Part shown: in pieces, positions 26,649 to 34,616 of the stretch
Layout: each line of letters starts with the position of its first letter
Position numbering within the stretch: the stretch's first letter is position 1
Source of the DNA: UA16 sp002292325
GTDB taxonomy: Bacteria; Bacteroidota; Bacteroidia; Flavobacteriales_D; Sanyastnellaceae
Reading direction: 5' to 3'
DNA length: 64,000 nucleotides
Assembly (NCBI GenBank): GCA_943788645.1
Contig: CALSRC010000017.1
Span: 72,083 to 136,082, forward strand
Notes under the pieces: model-generated
Databases searched by the model: none
What the model was told of the DNA's origin: nothing
What the model saw: the letters and a program-made list of their open reading frames with translations, nothing else
Position numbers and translations under genes: made by a program

Positions 26649-29411
26649 CTATTCCTTGATTTTAATCAACTTACCTGAATCCACCGTTCCGTCCTCACGC
26701 AAGACGAATACGTGGTACAAACCAGCAGCCCAAGCATCGACGTTAATGGTGTGCTCAAACGACGACACGTCCTCAAACAACTGAGCGTAAATCGGGCGTC
26801 CTCGGCTATCATAGATTGATAGGGTCAAGTCTTGCAGGAAGTACAAACCAAACGCAATGGTCGCTTCAGTGCTGCAAGGATTCGGATAGGTCACGACTGT
26901 TTGGAACGGGTGATCGAATGCATCTTCTTCACTGCCGCCGCCTTCCTCCTCGTCCCCTTCGAATTTAAACTCCATCCAATTGAAGTTAAACGGCGCACTC
27001 GTGATGTCAACTCTCAGCCGATAAATACCGGCATCCATATTGACGGTCTCGCTTGTAGTGGCCCAAGACTGCCAGCCTCCCGTCGGCTGAAATTGGGCTT
27101 CACACAAATACGTGGAAACACCACTAGGTCGAAACAGCCGCAATTCCATGGATCCATCTCCGTAATCTGATGCGGTGCGAAAATTGACCGTGTACTCACC
27201 CGAATGCTCCACAAGCACATCGTATTCCAAGTAATCCCCGGGGTCGAGGTAGCCTACATTTTGCCCGCCTCCCACGTCCGAAGAATTCTCAAGTTCCACT
27301 CCAGATTGAGAGACAAATGCTTCGGCTTCTACCCAGCCAGGAAGTGGATGCCGATAATCTAAATCATTGATCACATCTTCCATCTCGAAAGTAACAAGGG
27401 AGCTCCCATCACTGGAGGCGATGTCATTTCCTACGTACGACGCTTTCAAAACTTGGGTCGCATTGAGCGACTCATCCAAATCAAAGACAATGGTTCGGTT
27501 GTTGAGCGAATCCATCGCCATCGCATAAAAAGGAATCGATTCTCCATCCGCATAAAGCGTGAACACGCCCGGCGATTCCATCAGCGGCTGAACGATTGGT
27601 TTGTTCAGGGTCAGCGCAATTTGATTCGGACCGCGCGTCTTTCCTGTGAGGTAGTCCATATCCACATCATTCGAGAGGACCCCGGTAAACGCGAAATCAA
27701 AACTGTTCAAATTAAACCCCGATTGATCGGTGTAGAAACGCAGCGTTTGCTCCCCTTCCGTCAAGAGGACATCTTCTACCACCACACTCCCCCAGTCTTC
27801 CCATCCACCTGTGGAAGGCACCGATATCCCCTGGGTAATGGGGATGCCATCCAATTGCAGGTGAAAAACGCCATTTGCTCCATCCGCAGCCACCCGGAAC
27901 TCCACATCATACAGCCCACCTATCTCTACATCAACGGTGTAATTCATCCACTCACCACTGGAAATCCAACCGACATTAAAGCCATTGGAGTTGACGGCAT
28001 CATCACAAAACTGGATATCTACCCCATCGTTTCGATACTGCCATCCATCATTCCAGGAGGTATAGTTGCCCGTTGACACATGGTAATTCGCCACTTGGTT
28101 GTCGTAGTAGGCGTTACCGACTGTACCCAAGTCAAAATCGGTCGCATGAATGACTCCCGGAATCGGATGTGGATCTGTAAACGGGCGGGTTTCATCCGAA
28201 TACACTTGTCGGAACATAGCATCCACCACATTTTCCTGAATCATGCAATTTTCAGCCTTCAATCCTTCAGCTATTTCCATTAGCGCATTGATTGCAAACT
28301 CCTGCGTCGGAGCTGGAGCACTTCCACTCCAGTAATCTAGTAAATATTGGTAGTCGTCTGTTTTCACGATGGACATCGGTGCTGAAATGCTTTCAATTTT
28401 CTTCAGCGGCCACCACGCCCAGCCTATGCCCTCATCTTCCAGTAAACGGATTGCATCTCGGAACCAAACATTCGAATTCTCCCCGCTTTCTCCCAGGTAG
28501 AGTGGAACATCATACGAGTCCCGAATGGAGGTGGCAAAGTTCATCGATCCTTGATCGTTGTGGCTCCAGTATTTGTGTGGTGAGTAAACGATTTGATCGT
28601 CCCATGGCGGGGTTAGGCCTGTAAAATCGTTGGCAAACCAATTCCCTTCAATGAACAAGATGTGATCGGGATCTACACTTCGAATGCTGTCGGTGCATTG
28701 CACGTATAAGTTGCGCAGTGCGTTTCCTCCCGGCAAATTCCAATTGGGCTCATTAAGCAAATCATACCCCGCCACCCATTGTTCGCCGACGTAATGTTCT
28801 GCAATTCGCTTCCACAACGACGCCATTTTTTGGCGGTTTTGGATGCTCTCCCATAGCGAGGGCTTCGAAGAATCGTAATCTGAAATCCCCGCATCATAAC
28901 CCTGACCGCCGGGTGCTGCATGCAAATCAAGGATCACATACATCTCATTTTGAGCACACCAGGAAACGAGGCTATCCGTTAACTCAAAACCAATGTCCAA
29001 CCACGTGTTTTCATAAGGCACGGGTTCCTGTTCTATGGGCAGCGTATACAGGTTGTAATGCATCGGCAACCTCACCGAATTGAATCCCCACGCCTTCAAA
29101 GAATCGATGTCCGCCTTTCTGGCATGATTTTGAAGCCATGCTGCATAAAACTCACCAGTCGCCTCTTCCCCTATGAGCTCTTGGATGGTGGCTCGGATTT
29201 CATGTTGCGGATTTGCAAATCCGGACGTTTGAAGCATGTATCCCTCCTGAACCATCCATCCCCCTAACCCGATGCCTCTGAGCAAAACAGGTTCTCCCAA
29301 TTCATTCAATATCTCTGTTCCACTGGTACTCAAAAAATGTTGAGCCTGCAAAGTTTCGGCTGTCATTGATGCTAGCATGAACACAAATAGTAGCTTCCAT
29401 TTCCTTGTCAT
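26649..29411 (-). CDS. Secreted GH5 glycoside hydrolase with two CBM6-like domains and T9SS tail
   Basis: 920 residues from ATG 29411 (MTRKWKLLFVF), with a signal peptide ending TLQAQ. The catalytic domain (about 25-370) begins RGIGLGGWMVQEGYM, which recalls the RGVNLGGWL start of exo-beta-1,3-glucanase-type GH5 enzymes. It has the GH5 acid/base in YDLLNEPNW and the nucleophile in LYLGESGENS. Two CBM6-like domains follow (about 420-570 with NVGWISSGEWMNYTVDV, and about 690-820 with NVGYLDPGDYLEYDV), separated by an Ig-like linker. An acidic Gly/Glu hinge precedes a T9SS type A tail (VTYPNPCSTEATIAF to LIKIKE). The gene is divergent from the GH16 lipoprotein, so a beta-glucanase role on laminarin or a related beta-glucan is likely. 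The GH5 subfamily was not determined. Confidence 0.85.
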   Translation of the reverse strand: MTRKWKLLFVFMLASMTAETLQAQHFLSTSGTEILNELGEPVLLRGIGLGGWMVQEGYMLQTSGFANPQHEIRATIQELIGEEATGEFYAAWLQNHARKADIDSLKAWGFNSVRLPMHYNLYTLPIEQEPVPYENTWLDIGFELTDSLVSWCAQNEMYVILDLHAAPGGQGYDAGISDYDSSKPSLWESIQNRQKMASLWKRIAEHYVGEQWVAGYDLLNEPNWNLPGGNALRNLYVQCTDSIRSVDPDHILFIEGNWFANDFTGLTPPWDDQIVYSPHKYWSHNDQGSMNFATSIRDSYDVPLYLGESGENSNVWFRDAIRLLEDEGIGWAWWPLKKIESISAPMSIVKTDDYQYLLDYWSGSAPAPTQEFAINALMEIAEGLKAENCMIQENVVDAMFRQVYSDETRPFTDPHPIPGVIHATDFDLGTVGNAYYDNQVANYHVSTGNYTSWNDGWQYRNDGVDIQFCDDAVNSNGFNVGWISSGEWMNYTVDVEIGGLYDVEFRVAADGANGVFHLQLDGIPITQGISVPSTGGWEDWGSVVVEDVLLTEGEQTLRFYTDQSGFNLNSFDFAFTGVLSNDVDMDYLTGKTRGPNQIALTLNKPIVQPLMESPGVFTLYADGESIPFYAMAMDSLNNRTIVFDLDESLNATQVLKASYVGNDIASSDGSSLVTFEMEDVINDLDYRHPLPGWVEAEAFVSQSGVELENSSDVGGGQNVGYLDPGDYLEYDVLVEHSGEYTVNFRTASDYGDGSMELRLFRPSGVSTYLCEAQFQPTGGWQSWATTSETVNMDAGIYRLRVDITSAPFNFNWMEFKFEGDEEEGGGSEEDAFDHPFQTVVTYPNPCSTEATIAFGLYFLQDLTLSIYDSRGRPIYAQLFEDVSSFEHTINVDAWAAGLYHVFVLREDGTVDSGKLIKIKE

Positions 29412-29451
29412 GTATCCAAATTTTGAAAATTTCAATCCCTGAGTAGATTGT

Positions 29452-29466
29452 GATGTAAATTACATC
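29452..29466. promoter_or_regulatory. 15-base palindrome between divergent GH5 and GH16 genes
   Basis: GATGTAAATTACATC is a perfect odd palindrome (7-base arms around one base). It lies 40 bases upstream of the GH5 start and 100 bases upstream of the GH16 start. A dimeric regulator site for both divergent glucanase genes is plausible but untested. Confidence 0.4.
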
Positions 29467-29497
29467 GTTTTCCAGATTGATTTCGTCCAATAAGTGT

Positions 29498-29505
29498 CAA
29501 AATTA
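29498..29505 (-). promoter_or_regulatory. Possible -7 element for the GH5 gene
   Basis: TAATTTTG on the minus strand fits TAnnTTTG and equals the octamer ahead of the subtilase gene. It is 86 bases upstream of the GH5 start, which would give a leader containing the palindrome at 29452-29466. No clear -33 element is seen. Confidence 0.35.
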
Positions 29506-29566
29506 TTGTCCATTTTTTGAGTTCATACCTCATTCTCACGTTTGGTACCATTTCACCGAATTCTAC

Positions 29567-30745
29567 ATGCGTCAAATCAATTTACTTCTTCTATTCTTAT
29601 CCCTCGGAATCCTCAACCAGTGTGCAAGGGACGAAGAACAAAATACGCTGGTTCCCTCGGTACAATTTCCGGTCGACATCAGTGGTTTTGAAAATTCAGC
29701 GAACTCCATCTTTGAATTTCCCCTCGTCTTAGACGTTTCATCGGACCGCGACGTTACAGTTTACTACGAAACAAAACCGCTGACAGCTCTTCCAGGAGAA
29801 GATTACATTCACGTTTCAGGCAGCATCACGATTCCCGCGGGAACGGCGGCAGCATCCATTGAGGTTGAAATCATTGTGGACGAATTCAAAGAGGAGGACG
29901 AGCAATTCCGTGTGGTCATCATGGGGTCGGAAAATGCACTGCTCGAAGGGGGCTCCCAAGAAGCAATCGGTACGATTAAAAATGACGACACAATCATCCA
30001 AGTGACGACTGTAGGATATACTTCAGCAGACAGTTATCCAGGACGTACGATAGTATGGTCCGACGAGTTTGATGAAACTGAAATCAATTTAACCAACTGG
30101 ACCTATGACCTGGGAGCTTCAGGATGGGGCAACCAGGAATTGCAGCACTATACCGCCTCTGTGGATAATAGTTATGTAGCCAACGGCAACCTGATGATTG
30201 TCGCCATTGACGAAGGCTGGCGATATACCTCTGCAAGGATGAAATCAATCGGATTGCAAGAGTTCCAATATGGACGCATCGATGTGAGAGCTGTATTGCC
30301 CGAAGGACAGGGAATTTGGCCGGCCATTTGGATGTTGGGCGGAAATTATCCAGCGACCGGGTGGCCCGCCTGCGGAGAAATTGACATCATGGAACTGATC
30401 GGATCCACCCCCAATTACGTCCACGGAACCGTTCATTTCGGGGATGATTACTCCCAGCACCAATACACCGGCCAAGGAACTAACATCCCTTTCTCAGAAT
30501 CGTTTGCCGATGAATTTCATGTGTTCTCCATCGATTGGAATGAATCCGGAATCACCTGGCTCTTGGACGACACTCCTTTTTTCAGCATCAACAATGCCGT
30601 CAGTGGATCACAGAATTATCCTTTTGACGACCCCTTCTTTTTCATCTTGAACATCGCTGTCGGCGGACAATGGCCAGGATATCCGGATGAAACCACCTCC
30701 TTTCCCCAATTTATGGCCATCGACTATATCCGCGTTTTTCAATGA
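29567..30745 (+). CDS. GH16 laminarinase lipoprotein with Calx-beta domain
   Basis: 392 residues from ATG 29567 (MRQINLLLLF), with a lipobox-like LGILNQC, so probably displayed on the outer-membrane surface. Residues about 35-145 are a Calx-beta domain (YYETKPLTALPGEDYIHVSG, EEDEQFRVVIMGS). The GH16 domain (about 155-392) starts TIVWSDEFDETEINLTNWTY and has the catalytic signature GEIDIMELIG, the ExDxxE form with a beta-bulge that is typical of endo-beta-1,3-glucanases. YGRIDVRAVLPEGQGIWPAI and the C-terminal MAIDYIRVFQ are family hallmarks. The predicted reaction is endo-cleavage of laminarin. Divergent from GH5 and 44 bases upstream of a cupin gene. Paralogous to the GH16 at 44310-45494. 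Confidence 0.92.
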   Translation: MRQINLLLLFLSLGILNQCARDEEQNTLVPSVQFPVDISGFENSANSIFEFPLVLDVSSDRDVTVYYETKPLTALPGEDYIHVSGSITIPAGTAAASIEVEIIVDEFKEEDEQFRVVIMGSENALLEGGSQEAIGTIKNDDTIIQVTTVGYTSADSYPGRTIVWSDEFDETEINLTNWTYDLGASGWGNQELQHYTASVDNSYVANGNLMIVAIDEGWRYTSARMKSIGLQEFQYGRIDVRAVLPEGQGIWPAIWMLGGNYPATGWPACGEIDIMELIGSTPNYVHGTVHFGDDYSQHQYTGQGTNIPFSESFADEFHVFSIDWNESGITWLLDDTPFFSINNAVSGSQNYPFDDPFFFILNIAVGGQWPGYPDETTSFPQFMAIDYIRVFQ

Positions 30746-30789
30746 CGCGGGTGATTGATTGAACGTGCAAATATTCCCGTCAAGACGTT

Positions 30790-31149
30790 ATGAATCCCAT
30801 CGACCTTCTGACCAAATTTGACCTGATCCAAGACCAATGGAACCCCCGCATCATTGCACACCTGAATGGGCAGGATGTAAAAATAGCCAAGGTGGCAGGT
30901 GAATTTGTTTGGCATGCGCATGCCGACCAAGACGAGCTTTTTTATGTCGTGAAGGGCAAGCTCAAAATACAATTTCGGGACCGCACGGAGGTGCTATTGC
31001 CCGGTCAACTGTTGGTGGTTCCACGAGGAGTCGAACATTGTCCAGTTGCGGATGAAGAAACATGGATTTTATTGTTCGAACCTCAAAGCATCGACCATAC
31101 GGGTGGCGTCGACACCCCGCTTCGAAAGCGCAGTTTTGATAAACTCTAA
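30790..31149 (+). CDS. Small cupin-domain protein
   Basis: A 119-residue single-domain cupin with no signal peptide. Motif 1 is WHAHADQDELFYVVKGKL (His, His and Glu metal ligands) and motif 2 is PRGVEHCPVADEE (His). It resembles small mannose-6-phosphate-isomerase-like cupins, usually of unknown substrate. It sits 44 bases after the GH16 gene and is followed by a strong terminator. It may handle a sugar or act as a small binding protein in the locus, but the family gives no specific function. Confidence 0.75.
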   Translation: MNPIDLLTKFDLIQDQWNPRIIAHLNGQDVKIAKVAGEFVWHAHADQDELFYVVKGKLKIQFRDRTEVLLPGQLLVVPRGVEHCPVADEETWILLFEPQSIDHTGGVDTPLRKRSFDKL

Positions 31150-31161
31150 AGCTCTGAATGA

Positions 31162-31198
31162 AAAAAGGGAGGCGGCTTTGAAACCGACCTCCCTTTTC
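31162..31198. terminator. Bidirectional intrinsic terminator between cupin and PKD protein genes
   Basis: A near-perfect inverted repeat, AAAAGGGAGGCGG and its complement ending CCTCCCTTTT, with one mismatch and A/T runs at both ends. It sits between the convergent cupin (stop at 31149) and the minus-strand PKD gene (stop at 31228), so it can end transcripts from either side. Confidence 0.8.
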
Positions 31199-31227
31199 AT
31201 GTGGGTATTATAGTATGCTGAGAAGCA

Positions 31228-32928
31228 CTACTCGGCGATCATGCGCATCGTCCAGAATGCTTCGCCTGGCATTGCTCCGTAGTCAACTGTAACTGTGACT
31301 CGTTCGACTCCGTCCACGTTACTGTATTCAAATACTTCGTACATGATTTCACTCGCAGGAGTGCCGGTTCCCTCATTGGGCAACTCACCTCCGTTGAACG
31401 CTTTATTGAAACCGATGTAAGCACCGAGCCCCGTCACTGTGACTGTTTCGTCTGTGGCTGAGAAGGAATGCGTGCCCGATCCATAAACGTCGAAAGGAGG
31501 GTTCAACAAATCATCTGCGACGCATGCATTCGATCCACCCATGTATCCTTCCGCCCAAACCTCACCTTGGGTCTCAATGAGGAACGTTCCGTCATCATAG
31601 AATATGAACTCATCGTCCATTTGACACGCTCGTTCCATTACACCCGCCGCATCCAATCCACCCCACCATTCACTGCTGCCTTGGACAGGTCCTACGATGT
31701 AAGAAGCTTCGCCATCAAGCTTCCACACTTTCCCTTCTGGGCTCGACATATCAGCTGCAGAGAACACGGCATTGCTGATTACGATGATTTGGCTGGCTTC
31801 GTCGCTTTGGAAATCATCGTCACTTGCTGTGAGAACCACGGTATATTCACCGTCGCCTGCGTAGGTATGAATCGGATTTTCATCGCTGCTAAAGTTGCCG
31901 TCACCGAAGTCCCAGCTGTACGTGGTGGCATTCGCTGAAGTGTTGGTGAATTCAACAGTGTTTCCCTCCTTGACGAACGTAAAGCTCGCCGCTGGAGCCG
32001 ACGCTGGAACCGGCGGAATATCCGCTGGATCGTGATAGCTTACCAGGTAAAAGTTCCAAGCGAAACTTCCATCCAATCCCACAATGGCAACCTCCATTCG
32101 GTCCGATATATCACCCGTTTCCATATTGAGAATTTGGTACGTCTTACTCGATACGGGGATGTAATTATCACCCGCCTCTGTTTTTTGAACCAAACCAATG
32201 TAGGCCCCAAATCCATCAATGGTAATGCTATTCTGAGCCGTATTGAAATCAAAGGTGTAATCTCCTCCATTAGCATAGGCACTCAGGTCTTCGCCATTTG
32301 GACCGGTAAACAAACCCTCATCGCTCTCGTCATAGCACGTTTCAAAAGACACGCCGAGCCAACCGCCGTTCGCATCCGAATCGACAAAAACAGTTCCCAT
32401 GGTGTTTTTCTCCCATGTACCGTCCGCATTGAACGTGTATTCGTCATCCAAAATACAAGGCCGCTCACTCAATGGCGTAACGCCACCAAACGACCACCAC
32501 GAATTATCTCCGGGGCCAGGACCAATTCCCAGTGCGATATTTTCGCGATCGAGAATCCATGTCTTACCCGCAGTCCCGGTTAAAAATTGACCAGCCGTGT
32601 TCGGGTCGACTAGTGTGATGGATTCGGAACGGGCAGCAGATCCCGCTTCGCCCGTTGCCGTCAGAATAACCTCATACGTACCTCCTGCCGCGTAAGCGTG
32701 AACAGGATTTTCATCCGTACTCGACTCTCCGTCACCAAAATCCCATACATACGAGGATGCGTTCTGGGAGTAGTTCACAAATGCCACTTCGGACCAGTTC
32801 TCTGCACTGATTTCGTATTGGAAACTTGCAATGACATCAGCCGGTTCTGGCTCATCGTCTTTGCGGCATCCTGACAATGCCACGGCTGCGATGAATAGCA
32901 TGCTAAATGCTCTCAAATAATTCTTCAT
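31228..32928 (-). CDS. Duplicated PKD-containing surface glycan-binding lipoprotein
   Basis: 566 residues with a lipobox (AVALSGC at residue 21) and an acidic tether (RKDDEPEP). The protein is built as two copies of PKD plus a beta-rich module. PKD 1 (about 35-105) has SSYVWDFGDGESSTDENPVH, and PKD 2 (about 315-385) has TTYSWDFGDGNFSSDENPIH. Each is followed by a roughly 180-residue domain sharing GKTWILD/GKVWKLD, WW.GG, E-RPC/ERACxxDDE and GLGAYIGF/GFGAYIGL. This is the position and build of SusE-type or PKD surface glycan-binding proteins in laminarin loci. It is the third gene after SusC and SusD (49 bases downstream). A related single-module lipoprotein lies at 45522. The predicted role is laminarin capture at the surface. 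Confidence 0.85.
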   Translation of the reverse strand: MKNYLRAFSMLFIAAVALSGCRKDDEPEPADVIASFQYEISAENWSEVAFVNYSQNASSYVWDFGDGESSTDENPVHAYAAGGTYEVILTATGEAGSAARSESITLVDPNTAGQFLTGTAGKTWILDRENIALGIGPGPGDNSWWSFGGVTPLSERPCILDDEYTFNADGTWEKNTMGTVFVDSDANGGWLGVSFETCYDESDEGLFTGPNGEDLSAYANGGDYTFDFNTAQNSITIDGFGAYIGLVQKTEAGDNYIPVSSKTYQILNMETGDISDRMEVAIVGLDGSFAWNFYLVSYHDPADIPPVPASAPAASFTFVKEGNTVEFTNTSANATTYSWDFGDGNFSSDENPIHTYAGDGEYTVVLTASDDDFQSDEASQIIVISNAVFSAADMSSPEGKVWKLDGEASYIVGPVQGSSEWWGGLDAAGVMERACQMDDEFIFYDDGTFLIETQGEVWAEGYMGGSNACVADDLLNPPFDVYGSGTHSFSATDETVTVTGLGAYIGFNKAFNGGELPNEGTGTPASEIMYEVFEYSNVDGVERVTVTVDYGAMPGEAFWTMRMIAE

Positions 32929-32977
32929 GAAATTCTATGTTTGGTTTACTACGATTAAAGTATTTGCTCTGGGTTGT

Positions 32978-34603
32978 TTAATTGAAAAGGGAAGCATCCG
33001 GGTAAGTGGTAAGGCCATCTGCCAAAACGGTCTCTTCCAGTGCAATGGGCAACCACAAGTGATCTGAATTGAAATTGGCTTCCTTATCACCGTCACCACT
33101 GAACAAACTCGATTCTGCACGACCTGAACGGACCAAATCAAACCATCGATCGCCTTCACATGCCAATTCCGCGCGACGCTCGTACCAAATCAATTCTTGC
33201 AATGTCATCCCCTCTTCCGCCATGACTTCTGAAGCCGTTCGGAAGTTACCTGCATTGTTCCCCGGACCAGCTGCTCGTTCTCTTACGATGTCGATGTATG
33301 CCATGGATAAAATGTCATCACCACCGCCCCGATGCAGAGCCTCGGCTAACATCAAGAGCACATCAGCATAGCGCATCACATGGGTGTTGAGCGCCTTGGT
33401 CAAGTGTTCATTCCCACCGTTTACATTGGTGCCAGCGAACGACTTATAATTTGAATACTTTTCCTGAAAATACCCCGTGAAGTCGATTGGATTGTTCTGC
33501 GTTGCGTCAATGATCGGATCGCAACTCAAGCCGGCATCTGCCAAGTCCTGAGCCAGTTCATCTTCGGATACAATCGCTACATCTCGTCGGTACGTGTCAT
33601 CCGACAGAAAGTGATTCCACAGCCCCTCAGTCACGGACATGAAACCCCACCCCGTCTCCAATGTTGGATGTTGGTCGCACAACCCACGGATGCCACACAA
33701 CTGAATCATTCCGTTTCCATCTATTCCCTCAAACCACCCCCAATCGCTTGAATAAAGTGGATTGTGCTGAATTTCAAAAACTGATTCTGATGTGTTTCGT
33801 TCACCTAAATTGTACAACTGCTGCATGTCATCAACGAGTTCATAAAGCCCAAGATCAACGACTTGTTGGAAAGCATCCGCGGCATCACTGAACAGGTTTG
33901 GATCGTCTCCTTTCATGTCAGCCCAGTACAAGTAAGCCTTACCCATTAATGCAAGCGCAGCCCCCTTGGTCGCTCTTCCCTCCTGTCCAGACGGGACAAT
34001 CAAAGGCAACGTTGCTGCAGCTTCTTGGCAATCTTGTACCACTTGTTGCATCACCTCCGACAGCGTATTGCGAGTGAGGTTCACATCCTCCGGGGTCAAA
34101 GGCTCCGTAATAACTGGAATGGGTCCGAAATGACGAAACAACTCGAAATGATAATAAGCCCGTAAAAACTTCGCCTCCGCCTTGTAAACATCAACCAAAT
34201 CCGACTCCAGTCTTGCCAAAGCAAGGAGTGAATTGGCTCTGTTGATGCCGATGTAGTTGCGACGGTACATCGGATGAACCACCAAATTCGTATTCGTGTT
34301 GGTGAAATCATCAAATTCCTGCCATCCCGGCTGATCGTTATTGGAAGGATCACCACCTGCATTCGCATTATCGGAGCGAATCTCTCCAAACATCACGGGA
34401 GAAATCCATTGTCCAAAGGCCATGGACCAGCCAATGGGGTCATATGCTCCAATCAACGTCGAATAAATTTGTTCCTCAGTCTCATAATAATTACTCGACA
34501 AAAACTGATTGACCGGATCGACTTCCAACCGTTCCTTGTTGCATGCCACAGCGATAAGGACAAATCCTGAAAGGACGAGTGCTATTTTAAGTGAATTATT
34601 CAT
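32978..34603 (-). CDS. SusD/RagB family surface lipoprotein
   Basis: 541 residues starting with a lipobox (GFVLIAVAC at residue 21). The RagB/SusD features are the N-terminal helical TPR-like part (NSLLALARLESDLVDVYKAEAKFLRAYYHFELFR), the GRATKGAALALMGKAYLYWA segment, and near the C-terminus RYADVLLMLAEAL and the WYERRAELACEGDRWFDLVR motif. It works as the lid of the SusC channel and binds the oligosaccharide. It begins 13 bases after the SusC stop and is followed by the PKD surface protein, in the classical susC-susD order. Ligand is inferred to be a laminarin oligosaccharide from the neighbouring GH16/GH5 and the second locus. Confidence 0.93.
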   Translation of the reverse strand: MNNSLKIALVLSGFVLIAVACNKERLEVDPVNQFLSSNYYETEEQIYSTLIGAYDPIGWSMAFGQWISPVMFGEIRSDNANAGGDPSNNDQPGWQEFDDFTNTNTNLVVHPMYRRNYIGINRANSLLALARLESDLVDVYKAEAKFLRAYYHFELFRHFGPIPVITEPLTPEDVNLTRNTLSEVMQQVVQDCQEAAATLPLIVPSGQEGRATKGAALALMGKAYLYWADMKGDDPNLFSDAADAFQQVVDLGLYELVDDMQQLYNLGERNTSESVFEIQHNPLYSSDWGWFEGIDGNGMIQLCGIRGLCDQHPTLETGWGFMSVTEGLWNHFLSDDTYRRDVAIVSEDELAQDLADAGLSCDPIIDATQNNPIDFTGYFQEKYSNYKSFAGTNVNGGNEHLTKALNTHVMRYADVLLMLAEALHRGGGDDILSMAYIDIVRERAAGPGNNAGNFRTASEVMAEEGMTLQELIWYERRAELACEGDRWFDLVRSGRAESSLFSGDGDKEANFNSDHLWLPIALEETVLADGLTTYPDASLFN

Positions 34604-34616
34604 GGTCTTTTACACT

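Noticed and set aside
27453..28076. 207-codon plus-strand ORF opposite the GH5 gene
   Set aside because: It is an antisense shadow of the GH5 coding sequence, which has clear domains throughout.
32032..32583. 183-codon plus-strand ORF opposite the PKD protein gene
   Set aside because: Antisense shadow; no recognisable motif, while the minus strand encodes duplicated PKD units.
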